Positions 1-8,514 are shown, counted from the first letter of the stretch. The stretch: DNA of 10,996 nucleotides from Candidatus Rokuibacteriota bacterium (GCA_016188625.1 JACPHL010000247.1:1-10996), one strand, 5' to 3'. Notes: generated by a model not told the origin, from the letters alone. Program-made: numbers and translations.

Positions 1-1282
1 CCTCGCCGGGCGCCGCCAGCCGGCGGGCCTCGGCCACCGCCTCCGCCATCCCCGCGGCCTCGACCACCCGGGTGACCGGGCCCAGCGCGGCCCGGAGCTG
101 GGGCCGCCCCTCGCCGATCAGGACCGCCGCCTTGACCCGGCCGCGCGCTGCCCCGGCCAGGGGCGTGAAGTCCTGCCCCTTGTCCCGGCCGCCGGCGATG
201 AGGACGATCGGCTCCTCGAAGCTCCCGAGGGCCTTGAGCGTCGCGTCCACGTTGGTCCCCTTGGAGTCGTTGTAGAAGGCGACCCCGGCGAGCTCGCGGA
301 CCCACTCGAGGCGGTGGGCCACGCCCCGGAAGGCCCGGATGGCGGCCCGGAGCCGCTCCGGAGGGGTGCCGGCCCAGGCCGCGCAGGCGGTGGCCGCCAG
401 GACGTTCTCGAGGTTGTGCGCGCCTCGCAGGAAGATCTCGCTGACCGGGGCCACGGGCGTCTCGCGGCCGCCGAGGGCCAGGGTGATCCAGCCCTCCCAC
501 ACGAAGGCGCCCTCCGGCACCCGCCCGGTCCGGCTGAAGGCGATCCGCCGCGCCCGGGCCGCGCGGTCGGCGAGGGCGTGCGCCGCGGGGTCGTCGGCGT
601 TCACCACCGCCCAGTCCTCGGCGGTCTGGCGCAGGAAGATCCGGGCCTTGGCGGCGGCATACGCCGCGACGTCGGGGTGGCGGTCGAGGTGATCGGGGGT
701 GAGGTTCAGGAGGGCCGCGACCCGCGGGTGGAAGGTCTCGGTCGTCTCGAGCTGGAAGCTCGAGACCTCGGCCACGACGAGCCCGTCCGGCGGGACGCCG
801 AGGGCCTCGGCCGAGAGCGGGCGGCCGATGTTCCCCCCGACCAGCACCGGGCGGGGCCCCTCCGCCAGGAGCGCCCCCACCAGGGCGGTCGTCGTCGTCT
901 TGCCGTTGGTCCCGGTCACCGCGATGACGTCGGCCTCCATGGCGCGCCAGGCCAGCTCCAGCTCCCCGATCACCGGGACGCCCCGCCGCCGGCAGGCCTC
1001 CAGCGGGTCCAGCTCGGTCGGGACGCCGGGGCTCACCACGACGAGGTCCGCCCCCTCGAAGGCCTCCGGCGGGTGGCCGCCCAGGAAGAGCCGCACGCCC
1101 GCGTGCCCCAGGGCCCGGGCCTCGACCGGGAGGGCCTCGGCCGGCTTGACGTCGGTCCCGGTCACGCGCGCCCCCAGGACGAGCAGCAGGCGCGCGGCCG
1201 CCACCCCGCTCCGGGCCAGCCCGACCACGGTGACCCGCCGCCCCCCCAGCTCCTTCCGCCACGCCTCGCCGCGCGTCGTCAT
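1..1282 (-). CDS. murD: UDP-N-acetylmuramoylalanine--D-glutamate ligase MurD (3' end outside window)
   Basis: Cytoplasmic ligase that adds D-glutamate to UDP-MurNAc-L-Ala using ATP. I translated this frame by hand: the ATG at 1282 opens 427 codons without a stop to the window edge. MurD proteins are usually about 450 residues, so only the C-terminal tip is missing. Visible are an N-terminal Rossmann-like start (VVGLARSG, ~19-26), the P-loop GTNGKTTT (~124-131, Lys 128), SSFQLE, the NLTPDHLDRH metal/catalytic segment, AKARIF with the lysine that is carbamylated in this family, DSKGTN, and GGRDKGQDF in the C-terminal domain. Its ATG overlaps the mraY stop in an ATGA junction, so translation is probably coupled. 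Family assignment is secure. Confidence 0.96.
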   Translation of the reverse strand, partial: MTTRGEAWRKELGGRRVTVVGLARSGVAAARLLLVLGARVTGTDVKPAEALPVEARALGHAGVRLFLGGHPPEAFEGADLVVVSPGVPTELDPLEACRRRGVPVIGELELAWRAMEADVIAVTGTNGKTTTTALVGALLAEGPRPVLVGGNIGRPLSAEALGVPPDGLVVAEVSSFQLETTETFHPRVAALLNLTPDHLDRHPDVAAYAAAKARIFLRQTAEDWAVVNADDPAAHALADRAARARRIAFSRTGRVPEGAFVWEGWITLALGGRETPVAPVSEIFLRGAHNLENVLAATACAAWAGTPPERLRAAIRAFRGVAHRLEWVRELAGVAFYNDSKGTNVDATLKALGSFEEPIVLIAGGRDKGQDFTPLAGAARGRVKAAVLIGEGRPQLRAALGPVTRVVEAAGMAEAVAEARRLAAPGE

Positions 1283-2352
1283 CGGAGCTTCAGGGTCGAG
1301 AGGGCCAGGAGGGCCAGGAGGAAGGAGACGATCCAGAAGCGGATCACGACCTTCGGCTCCGGCCAGCCGCCCAGCTCGAAGTGGTGGTGGAGCGGCGCCA
1401 TCCGGAAGATCCGCTTCCCGGTCAGCCGGAAGCTCGCCACCTGGAGGATGACGGAGCCCGCCTCGATGACGAAGAGCCCGCCGATGAACGGCAGGAGCAG
1501 CTCGGCCTTGGAGAGGACGGCCAGGGTCCCGATCGCCCCGCCCAGGGCCAGCGATCCCACGTCCCCCATGAAGACCTGGGCGGGATAGCAGTTGAACCAG
1601 AGGAAGCCGATGGAGGCCCCGACCAGGGCCCCGCAGAAGACGGTCAGCTCGCCGGCCCCGCGGACCTTCAGGATGAACAGGTACTCGGAGAGCACGGCGT
1701 GGCCGGCCACGTAGGAGAGGGCCGCGAAGGCGACCCCGGCGATGATGATCGGCCCCATGGCCAGACCGTCCAGGCCGTCGGTGAGGTTGACGGCGTTCGA
1801 GGCCGCCACGATCAGGAGCGCGGCGAAGAGGATGTAGACGGCCCCGAGGTCGGGGACCCACCCCTTGACGAAGGGGACCACCAGCCGGGTGGTGGCGCCG
1901 TCCGTCGGGAAGAGGTAGAGGTAGGCCCCGGCGCCGAGGGCGAGGGCGGACTGGGCGGAGAACTTCTCGCGGATCTTCAGGGGGCGTCGCCGGGTCAGCT
2001 TCAGGTAGTCGTCCAGGAACCCGATCGTGCCCAGGCCCGCGGTCACGAGGATCACGACCCAGACGAGACGGTTGCCGAGGTTCCCCCAGAGGAGCGAGGC
2101 GCCGAAGATCGCGGCCAGGATGAGGAGCCCCCCCATGGTCGGGGTCCCGGCCTTGGCCCGATGGGCCGCGGGGCCGTCGGTCCGGATCGTCTCGCCGATC
2201 TGGAGGGCCTTGAGCTTCCGGATGAGCCAGGGCCCCAGGAGGATCGAGATGGCGATCGCCGTGACGGCGGCCATGGCCGTCCGGAAGGTGATGTAGCGGA
2301 AGACGTTGAAGACGATGTGGTACTGGGCGAAAGGGGCGAGGAGGTAGAACAT
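1279..2352 (-). CDS. mraY: Phospho-N-acetylmuramoyl-pentapeptide-transferase MraY
   Basis: Integral membrane enzyme that transfers phospho-MurNAc-pentapeptide from UDP to undecaprenyl phosphate, giving lipid I at the inner face of the cytoplasmic membrane. At 357 residues it has the usual length (~360) and shows many hydrophobic segments. Signature motifs are intact: GFLDDYLK (~111-118, the paired aspartates), NAVNLTDGLDGLA (~186-198), MGDVGS (~262-267, catalytic-site Asp 264) and the MAPLHHHFE loop (~318-326) with three histidines. Its ATG shares one base with the murF stop (TGATG) and its own stop overlaps the murD ATG. Nothing looks broken. Functional assignment follows the conserved motifs and the canonical murF-mraY-murD order. 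Confidence 0.97.
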   Translation of the reverse strand: MFYLLAPFAQYHIVFNVFRYITFRTAMAAVTAIAISILLGPWLIRKLKALQIGETIRTDGPAAHRAKAGTPTMGGLLILAAIFGASLLWGNLGNRLVWVVILVTAGLGTIGFLDDYLKLTRRRPLKIREKFSAQSALALGAGAYLYLFPTDGATTRLVVPFVKGWVPDLGAVYILFAALLIVAASNAVNLTDGLDGLAMGPIIIAGVAFAALSYVAGHAVLSEYLFILKVRGAGELTVFCGALVGASIGFLWFNCYPAQVFMGDVGSLALGGAIGTLAVLSKAELLLPFIGGLFVIEAGSVILQVASFRLTGKRIFRMAPLHHHFELGGWPEPKVVIRFWIVSFLLALLALSTLKLR

Positions 2353-3749
2353 CAGCCATCCCGCCGGGCGAGGAGCGGCAGGAGCCGCTCGATGACCCGC
2401 TCCATCCGCATCCCCCGCGAGCCCTTGACGAGGCAGCGGTCGCCGGGGGCGAGGCGCTCGGCCAGGGCCGCGGCCACGGTCTCGGCCGACTCCAGGGCCC
2501 GGGCGTCCGGGCAGCCGGCGGCCTGCGCCGCCGCGGCCGCCAGGCGGGCCGCCGGCCCCAGGGTCAGCAGGCCGTCAGCCGGCAATCCGGCGACCCAGCG
2601 CCCCGCCTCGCGGTGGGCGGCCTCCGTGTGGGTCCCGAGCTCCAGCATGTCCCCCAGGACGACGAAGACGCGCCCCGGCCCCCCGGCCGCGCGCAGGGTG
2701 TCGAGGGCGGCCCGGACCGAGCCCGGGTTGGCGTTGTAGGTGTCGTCGAGGAGCCGGACCCCGTGGGCGTCCCGCCACTGGAGGCGACCCTTCAAGGGCG
2801 CGACCTTGGCGAGCCCGCGGGCGATGACGGCCGGCGCCAGGCCGAGGGCGAGCCCCACGGCCGCCGCGGCCAGGGCGTTCCCGGCGTTGTGCTCGCCGGC
2901 CAGGGGGAGGTGGACCGGCTGCGCCACCCCGCCGAACCCGATGGAGAACTCGAGGCCGTCGGCGGACGCCACCACGGCGCCGAGGAGGCGGACCTCGGCG
3001 CCCTCGGCGCGGCCGTAGCGCACCACCCGCCCCCGGGCCTCCCGCCCGAGCGCGGCGACCAGCGGGTCATCGGCGTTGAGGACGACCACGCCGTCCGGGC
3101 CGATCGCCTCGACCAGCTCCCCCTTGGCCTTCTGGACCCCCGCGACCGAGCCGAGGGTCTCCAGGTGCGCCGGGGCGATGGTGGTGAGGACCCCCACGGT
3201 GGGCTGGGCGATCCGGCAGAGGGCGGCGATCTCCCCGAAGCCGGACATCCCCATCTCGAGGACCGCGGCCTCGTGGTGCGCCTCCAGTCCCAGGAGGGCC
3301 AGGGGGAGGCCCCAGTGGTTGTTCAGGTTGCCGGGGGCCTTGAAGACGCTCCGCTCCTCGCCGAGGACCGCCGCGATCAGCTCCTTGGTCGTGGTCTTGC
3401 CGTTGGAGCCGGTGACCGCGATCACGGGGAGCCGGCGGCCGCGGCGGTGGTGGGTCGCCAGCCGCTGGAGGGCCGGGGTGGTGTCCTCGACCAGGACGAC
3501 GGGGAAGCCCACCGGGGGGGCGAGCCGTTCGGGGCGGCGGCTGACCACCGCGGCGGCGGCCCCGCGCTCGATCGCCTGGGCCAGGTAGTCATGACCGTCG
3601 TGGCGGGGGCCGCGGATGGCGAAGAAGACCTCCCCCGGCCTGAGGGTCCGGCTGTCGATGGAGACCCCCGTGGCGCTCCGGGCGGCATCCCCCCCGATCA
3701 GGGTGCCCTCGGTGGCGTGGAGGAGGTCGGCCATCGTCCAGTGCGGCAT
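2352..3749 (-). CDS. murF: UDP-N-acetylmuramoyl-tripeptide--D-alanyl-D-alanine ligase MurF
   Basis: Cytoplasmic ligase that adds D-Ala-D-Ala to the UDP-MurNAc-tripeptide, completing the pentapeptide precursor. Length is about 465 residues, normal for the family. Visible are the N-terminal substrate-binding domain (SIDSRTLRPGEVFFAIRG, ~30-47), the P-loop GSNGKTTTKE (~114-123, intact lysine), NLNNHWGLP, LEMGMSGFGEIAAL, the central HLE motif, KGELVEAI, LNADDP, and the C-terminal DDTYNANPGS and LGDMLELG motifs. I place the start at ATG 3749 because GAGGG lies 5 nt upstream. A GTG at 3752 that overlaps the murE TAG by one base would add one residue and cannot be excluded. Its stop overlaps the mraY start. 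Confidence 0.96.
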   Translation of the reverse strand: MPHWTMADLLHATEGTLIGGDAARSATGVSIDSRTLRPGEVFFAIRGPRHDGHDYLAQAIERGAAAAVVSRRPERLAPPVGFPVVLVEDTTPALQRLATHHRRGRRLPVIAVTGSNGKTTTKELIAAVLGEERSVFKAPGNLNNHWGLPLALLGLEAHHEAAVLEMGMSGFGEIAALCRIAQPTVGVLTTIAPAHLETLGSVAGVQKAKGELVEAIGPDGVVVLNADDPLVAALGREARGRVVRYGRAEGAEVRLLGAVVASADGLEFSIGFGGVAQPVHLPLAGEHNAGNALAAAAVGLALGLAPAVIARGLAKVAPLKGRLQWRDAHGVRLLDDTYNANPGSVRAALDTLRAAGGPGRVFVVLGDMLELGTHTEAAHREAGRWVAGLPADGLLTLGPAARLAAAAAQAAGCPDARALESAETVAAALAERLAPGDRCLVKGSRGMRMERVIERLLPLLARRDG

Positions 3750-3751
3750 CA

Positions 3752-5245
3752 CTACCCTCGCATCCTCAGGGCAAGGATCTCCCGGGCCACGGCGCGGTCG
3801 TCGAAGGGGAGCGAGCGGCCGGCGATGAGCTGGTAGGTCTCGTGACCCTTCCCGGCGATGACGACCGTGTCCCCGGGGCGGGCCCAGCCGAGCGCGTCCC
3901 GGATCGCGTCGTATCGCTCAGGCTTCCTAGTATACCCTTGCGCGGGCGGCGCCACTATCCCCTGGACGATCTCCTCGATGATCGCCTCCGGGGGCTCCGA
4001 CCGGGGGTTGTCCGAGGTGACCCAGACCCGGTCCGCGAGCTCCGCCGCGAGCCGGCCCATGATCGGCCGCTTGCCGCGGTCGCGGTCCCCGCCGCAGCCG
4101 AAGACGACGCCGAGCCGGCCGCGGGTCAAGGGCCGGGCGGTCTCGAGGACCCGCCGGAGGGCATCGGGGGTGTGGGCGTAGTCCACGACGACCAGGAACT
4201 CCTGCCCGGCGTCCACCCGCTCGAAGCGGCCCGGCACGGCCGTGACCCCGCCCAGGGCCCGCGCGATCTCCGCGGGGGGGAGGTCGAGCGCCACGCCAAC
4301 CGCCGCGGCGCCGAGGAGGTTCATGACGTTGTGCTCGCCGATCAGGGGGGAGCGGAGCGCCAGCGGCCCCGCGGGGGTCTCGGCCTCCAGGGCGATCCCG
4401 CCGAGGTCCGAGGTGTGGCGAACGGCCCGGATCGTGGCCCCGGGCCCGAGGCCGAAGGTGAGGACCCGGCCGCGGAGCGTCCGCGCCCACGCGGCGCCGA
4501 CCGGGTCGTCGGCGTTCAGGACGGCGACGGGGTCGGGCTTGCCGCCCGCCTCGAGGAGCTCGAAGAGCCGGGCCTTGGCCGCCCGGTAGCGCTCCATGGT
4601 CCCGTGGAGGTCGAGGTGGTCCTGGGTGAGGTTCGTGAAGACCGCCACGTCGAAGGCCACCCCATCGACCCGGTGGAGCTCGAGGGCGTGGGAGGAGACC
4701 TCCATCGCCACTCCCTTGACGCCCGCGGCCACCATCTCGGCGAGCAGGGCCTGGAGCTCGATCGCCTCCGGGGTGGTCTGGCCGGCCGGCCGGCCCGTCC
4801 CCCGGATCAGGTGCTGGATGGTCCCCACGACGCCGGTCGGAAGGCCGCGGGCGCGGAGGAGGGCCTCGACCAGGTAGGAGGTGGTGGTCTCCCCGTTGGT
4901 CCCGGTGATCCCCACCACCGTGAGGGCCAGCGAGGGGTGACCCCAGTAAGCGCTGGCGAGGGGGCCGAGGGCGCGGCGCGTGTCCGGGACCAGGACCCGC
5001 CCCACCATCCGCCCGGGGAGGGGGTCGGGCCCCTCGGCGACCACCGCCACCGCCCCGCGCTCGACCGCCTGCGGGATGAAGCGGTGGCCGTCGGCGCGGA
5101 GGCCGCGGACCGCGACGAAGCAGTCCCCGATCTCGACCTTGCGGGAGTCGTCGGTGAGGCCGTCCACCCGGTCGGGGATCGGCCCGCGGAGGACCCGCTC
5201 GGGGAGCACGGCGAGGAGGTCGATGATGGGGACCTTCCGCCTCAC
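3752..5245 (-). CDS. murE: UDP-N-acetylmuramoyl-tripeptide synthetase MurE, meso-diaminopimelate type, with P-loop Lys replaced by Glu
   Basis: Cytoplasmic ligase that adds the third peptide residue to UDP-MurNAc-L-Ala-D-Glu. The DNPR motif (~411-414, in TSDNPRSEPP) is the known mark of meso-diaminopimelate rather than lysine specificity. The 497 residues contain the usual three domains: N-terminal DDSRKVEIGD (~32-41) and FVAVRGLRADGH, central TTPEA (~156-160), EVSSHAL, NLTQDHLDLH and AAKARLF (carbamylation lysine ~223), then C-terminal DYAHTPDAL, GCGGDRDRGKRP and GKGHETY. One key residue is odd: the P-loop reads GTNGETTT, with a GAG (Glu 119) where the family has an invariant lysine. The rest is full length and conserved. 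The GTG start at 5245 overlaps the ftsI stop in a GTGA junction, with no evident Shine-Dalgarno sequence. The assignment is firm; catalytic competence is uncertain. Confidence 0.95.
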   Translation of the reverse strand: MRRKVPIIDLLAVLPERVLRGPIPDRVDGLTDDSRKVEIGDCFVAVRGLRADGHRFIPQAVERGAVAVVAEGPDPLPGRMVGRVLVPDTRRALGPLASAYWGHPSLALTVVGITGTNGETTTSYLVEALLRARGLPTGVVGTIQHLIRGTGRPAGQTTPEAIELQALLAEMVAAGVKGVAMEVSSHALELHRVDGVAFDVAVFTNLTQDHLDLHGTMERYRAAKARLFELLEAGGKPDPVAVLNADDPVGAAWARTLRGRVLTFGLGPGATIRAVRHTSDLGGIALEAETPAGPLALRSPLIGEHNVMNLLGAAAVGVALDLPPAEIARALGGVTAVPGRFERVDAGQEFLVVVDYAHTPDALRRVLETARPLTRGRLGVVFGCGGDRDRGKRPIMGRLAAELADRVWVTSDNPRSEPPEAIIEEIVQGIVAPPAQGYTRKPERYDAIRDALGWARPGDTVVIAGKGHETYQLIAGRSLPFDDRAVAREILALRMRG

Positions 5246-7206
5246 GGCCGGTGCCCCGAGGGGGCCAGCTCGAGCCGGCAGAGAGTGCCGGGGGTGATCG
5301 GCTCGCCGGGGGCCGGCGTCTGGCGGACGACGAACCCCTTTCCCGCCACGCGAAGCTGGACGTCGTGGACGGCCAGGAGGGCCAGGGCCTCGCGGAGGCT
5401 CCGGCCCCGGAGGTCGGGCATCCGGCCCGGCTCCTCCGGGCCGCCCGGGGACGGACCCGGGTAGGCGGCCGGGACGACCTCGGCGGCGGAGGCCCGGACC
5501 ACCGCGAGCGGGGGGCGGTCCGAGCGCGGGACGCCGAGGTAGTGGAGGACCTGGCGGCCGATGGCGGCGAAGACCGGGGCGGCGGCCTCGCTCCCCCAGG
5601 CCACGGTCTTGGGCTCGTCGAGGAGGACCAGCATGACCAGGCGCGGGTCGTCGGCGGGGACGAACCCCACGAAGGAGAGGACGCCGGGGCGGCGCGAGTA
5701 GGCCCGGACCGCCGGGTCGAGCTTCTGGGCCGTCCCGGTCTTGCCGGCGACCCGGTACCCCTCGATGGCGGCCTTCCGGCCGGTGCCGTCCGCGACGACC
5801 TGGGTGAGGATCTCCGTGAGGCCCCGCGCCGTCCGGGGCGAGAGCACCTGCCGGGCGACCTGGGGCTCGAACCCCGTCACCGGGCGCCCCTGGGGGTCCA
5901 GGACCGCGCGCACGACCTGGGGGACCGGGAGGCGCCCGCCGTTGGCCACGGCGGCGACGGCGGTGACCATCTGCAGCGCGGTCACCGAGACCTCCTGGCC
6001 GATGGACATCGAGGCCAGGGAGAGCCCGGACCAGCGCGTGGACGGGCGCAGCCGGCCGCGGCTCTCCCCCGGCAGCCCGCTCCCGGTCAGGCGCCCGAAG
6101 CCGAAGGCGTCCATGTACTGATAGTACCGCTCCGGCCCGAGGGTGAGCCCGACCTTGATCGCCCCCACGTTGGAGGAGAAGCGCAGGACCTCCTCGAAGG
6201 TGAGCCAGCCGTACCGCCTCCAGTCGTGGATCACCCGGTTGGCGACGGTGATGGCGCCCTCCTCGCCGTAGAAGCGGTCCTCGGGGCGGACGACGCCCTC
6301 CTCCAGGGCCGCGGCGGCCAGGATCACCTTGAAGATCGAGCCGGGCTCGAAGGGGTCGGTGACCGCCCGGTTCCGGCGGACCTCCGGGGGCGCCGCCTGA
6401 TAGGTGTTCGGGTTATAGGTGGGCCGCGCGGCCAGGGCCAGGAGCTCCCCGGTCCGGGGGTCCATGACGACCGCCATCGCCGCCTCGGCGCGGGTCTGCC
6501 GCCAGGCGGCCTCGAGCTCGCGCTCGGCGATGTACTGGATCGTGGCGTCCAGGGTGAGGACGACCCCCTGCCCGGGCCGGGCGGGCTTGAGGATGGTCGG
6601 CTGGGCGGTCACCTCCCGCCCCAGGGCGTCGCGCTCGACGAGGGCGAGCCCGGGCTCGCCGGCGAGGACCCCGTCATAGGCCAGCTCGATCCCCTCGAGC
6701 CCCCGGTTGTCCCACCCCTCGAAGCCGAGGAGATGGGCGGCCAGCTCCCGGTTGGGGTAGAAGCGCAGGGACTCGGGGATGAAGCCGATCCCCGGGAGCC
6801 CGAGGGCGCGGACCGCCTGGCTGAGCTGGGGCGGGACCCTCCGCCGGAGCCAGACGAAGGGCCGGTCGCTCTTGAGGCGCGCGGCCAGCTCCCCCGCGGG
6901 CTCCTCGAGCAGCGGGGCGAGGCGGGCGGCGAGCGCGGCCGGATCGGGGACCCGGCCGGGCAGGGCGTAGATCGACTCGACCTCGCTGGAGACCGCCAGG
7001 ACCTGACCGTGGCGGTCATAGATCGGGCCCCGTCGGGGGCGGAGGGTGATGGTCTTGCTGTGCTGGCGCTCGGCCAGGCGCGCCAGCTCGTCGTGGCGGA
7101 CGAGCTGGAGGTCGGCCAGGCGGAAGACGACGGCGCCGAAGGCGACGGCGAGGAGCCCGGTGAGCAGGAGAGCGCGGACCCTGAGCCGGGACGGGGGCTC
7201 CCTCAT
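5242..7206 (-). CDS. ftsI: Septal peptidoglycan D,D-transpeptidase FtsI (class B PBP, PBP3-like) with C-terminal PASTA domain
   Basis: Membrane-anchored class B penicillin-binding protein that cross-links septal peptidoglycan with FtsW and the FtsQLB complex. The 654 residues contain a short cytoplasmic tail, one membrane anchor (~11-31), the RGPIYDRHG pedestal motif (~59-67) and a dimerisation domain. The transpeptidase domain carries all three active-site motifs: SIFK (~290-293, nucleophile Ser 290), SSN (~344-346) and KTGT (~489-492). After a Pro/Gly-rich linker (~582-594), residues ~595-649 (MPDLRG start, PAPGEPI near the end) look like one PASTA domain. E. coli FtsI lacks this domain; it occurs in SpoVD/PBP2X-type and several deltaproteobacterial-grade proteins. 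The gene lies 13 nt after the ftsL stop with no clear Shine-Dalgarno sequence and overlaps murE by 4 bp. Confidence 0.94.
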   Translation of the reverse strand: MREPPSRLRVRALLLTGLLAVAFGAVVFRLADLQLVRHDELARLAERQHSKTITLRPRRGPIYDRHGQVLAVSSEVESIYALPGRVPDPAALAARLAPLLEEPAGELAARLKSDRPFVWLRRRVPPQLSQAVRALGLPGIGFIPESLRFYPNRELAAHLLGFEGWDNRGLEGIELAYDGVLAGEPGLALVERDALGREVTAQPTILKPARPGQGVVLTLDATIQYIAERELEAAWRQTRAEAAMAVVMDPRTGELLALAARPTYNPNTYQAAPPEVRRNRAVTDPFEPGSIFKVILAAAALEEGVVRPEDRFYGEEGAITVANRVIHDWRRYGWLTFEEVLRFSSNVGAIKVGLTLGPERYYQYMDAFGFGRLTGSGLPGESRGRLRPSTRWSGLSLASMSIGQEVSVTALQMVTAVAAVANGGRLPVPQVVRAVLDPQGRPVTGFEPQVARQVLSPRTARGLTEILTQVVADGTGRKAAIEGYRVAGKTGTAQKLDPAVRAYSRRPGVLSFVGFVPADDPRLVMLVLLDEPKTVAWGSEAAAPVFAAIGRQVLHYLGVPRSDRPPLAVVRASAAEVVPAAYPGPSPGGPEEPGRMPDLRGRSLREALALLAVHDVQLRVAGKGFVVRQTPAPGEPITPGTLCRLELAPSGHRP

Positions 7207-7219
7207 ACTACAAGAGGAG

Positions 7220-7621
7220 CTAGGGGCGTCCGCGCGAGTCGGTCACCAGGCCATCCTCCCAGGCGGTCCGGACCGAGGGCTCCTCGGCCGGGACCGTGAA
7301 CTCCCGGGCCAGCCGCACCTGATCGGGCTCGGGCAGGGTCAGTCCCAGGCGCCGGGCCTTCCGGTCGATGCGCGCCGAGGCCCTGAGGGTGTCGAGCTCG
7401 ATCCGGAGCTTCCGGTTGAACTCCTCGAGGTCCCCCTTGAGCATCCTCAGATCCTCGAGCTCGTAGCTGACGCGCACCCGCTGGACCTGGAGCCAGACGT
7501 AGCCGAGCACCCCGCCGACCAGGACCGCGCCGAGGAGGAGCACGCCGACCATGGCGTAGAGGCGGCGCCGGTCCGGCTCCCGCACCACGCTCGAGGCCTG
7601 GTCCCGGATGACCCGCGTCAT
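7220..7621 (-). CDS. ftsL: Cell division protein FtsL
   Basis: Small bitopic membrane protein of the divisome, known in other bacteria to form the FtsQLB complex that activates FtsWI. The 133 residues show a basic cytoplasmic N-terminus, one hydrophobic membrane segment (~22-45, rich in V, L and G), then a charged region predicted to be helical (~46-90) with leucine-type heptads such as ELEDLRMLKGDLEEFNRKL. A short motif with RRLGL (~90-94) precedes the tail, as in many FtsL/FtsB proteins. FtsL sequences diverge strongly, so the name rests on this topology and on the position between rsmH and ftsI. The ATG overlaps the rsmH TGA (ATGA), implying coupled translation. Confidence 0.85.
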   Translation of the reverse strand: MTRVIRDQASSVVREPDRRRLYAMVGVLLLGAVLVGGVLGYVWLQVQRVRVSYELEDLRMLKGDLEEFNRKLRIELDTLRASARIDRKARRLGLTLPEPDQVRLAREFTVPAEEPSVRTAWEDGLVTDSRGRP

Positions 7622-8514
7622 GCCGCGCGCTCGAGGACCCGGAGCTTGGCGCTCCGGGCGCGGGGGTTGGCCTCGACCTCGGCCCGCGACGGGCCGACGG
7701 GCTTCGGGGTGAGGATGCGCCAGGCGCCTTGAGCGGCCAGCCGCCGGAAGGCGGTCTTGACGAGCCGGTCCTCGAGGGAGTGGAAGCTGATCATCGCGAG
7801 GTGCCCGCCGGGGCCGAGGAGGGCCGCGGCCTGGGGGAGCGCCGCCTCCAGGGCGCCCAGCTCGTCGTTGACGGCGATCCTGAGGGCCTGGAAGGTCCGG
7901 GTGGCTGGGTGGATCCGGCGCGGGCGGCGGCCGGCGGGGATCGCGGCCGCCACCAGCCGGGCCAGGGCGCCGGTGGTGGCGAGGGGGGCGCGGCCGCGGG
8001 CCAGGACGATGCGGCGCGCGATCCGGCGCGCGGCCCGCTCCTCGCCGTACTCCCGGAGGATCCGGACCAGCTCCGGCTCGGGGGTGCGGCGGAGGAGCTC
8101 GGCGGCCGTCCCGGGCCGGGTCGTGTCGTAGCGCATGTCCAACGGCTCGTCGGCCTGGAAGGTGAAGCCGCGCCCCGAGCGCTCGAGCTGGAACGACGAC
8201 AGCCCCAGGTCGAAGAGGATCCCGTCAACCATCTCGATCCCCAGGGCCCGGGCCTCCCGCGCGAGGTCGCGGAAGTCGGCCTGACGGAGCAGGACGCGAT
8301 CGCCGAAGATGCCGAGGCGCTGGCGGGCGACGGCGAGCGTGGCGGCGTCCCGGTCGAAGCCGACCACGCGGGCCGCGGGGCTCGCGGCGAGGATCGCCTC
8401 GGCGTGGCCGCCCGGGCCGACCGTGGCGTCCACGAAGAGCCCGCCCCGCTCGGGCGCAAGGTGGCGCAGCACCTCGGCCAGGAGCACCGGGCGGTGGAGC
8501 GCCCCGGCCCCCAT
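7618..8514 (-). CDS. rsmH: 16S rRNA (cytosine(1402)-N(4))-methyltransferase RsmH (MraW)
   Basis: SAM-dependent methyltransferase that modifies C1402 of 16S rRNA at the ribosomal P site. The 298-residue product has the family signatures: HRPVLLAEVL at the N-terminus, the SAM-binding VDATVGPGGHAEAIL (~28-42), FDRD (~53-56), DLGLSSFQL (~102-110), the RGFTF and LDMRYD segment, RRIHPATRTFQALRIAVNDEL, SFHSLEDR (~243-250) and an RSAKLRVLER tail. I chose ATG 8514 because the product then begins just before the conserved HxPVLL segment and lies 2 nt after the mraZ stop. The frame stays open upstream to 9045, but that stretch overlaps mraZ and encodes no family sequence. Length matches the usual ~300. 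Confidence 0.96.
   Translation of the reverse strand: MGAGALHRPVLLAEVLRHLAPERGGLFVDATVGPGGHAEAILAASPAARVVGFDRDAATLAVARQRLGIFGDRVLLRQADFRDLAREARALGIEMVDGILFDLGLSSFQLERSGRGFTFQADEPLDMRYDTTRPGTAAELLRRTPEPELVRILREYGEERAARRIARRIVLARGRAPLATTGALARLVAAAIPAGRRPRRIHPATRTFQALRIAVNDELGALEAALPQAAALLGPGGHLAMISFHSLEDRLVKTAFRRLAAQGAWRILTPKPVGPSRAEVEANPRARSAKLRVLERAA

Noticed and set aside
744-766. Perfect 9-bp inverted repeat GTCTCGAGC/GCTCGAGAC in murD
   Set aside because: It encodes the conserved VSSFQLET segment of MurD; coding constraint and GC-rich codon choice explain it.
4786-4800. GGCC tandem run in murE
   Set aside because: Short run encoding GRPAGQ in a GC-rich gene; no sign of a functional repeat.
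314-5464. Long open frames on the plus strand opposite murD, mraY, murF and murE
   Set aside because: Their Gly/Arg/Pro/Asp-rich translations are the typical antisense shadow of GC-rich genes; the minus strand encodes motif-complete conserved enzymes.
5251-7299. 682-codon plus-strand open frame opposite ftsI
   Set aside because: Low-complexity shadow composition, no recognisable domain, and full overlap with a well-supported ftsI.
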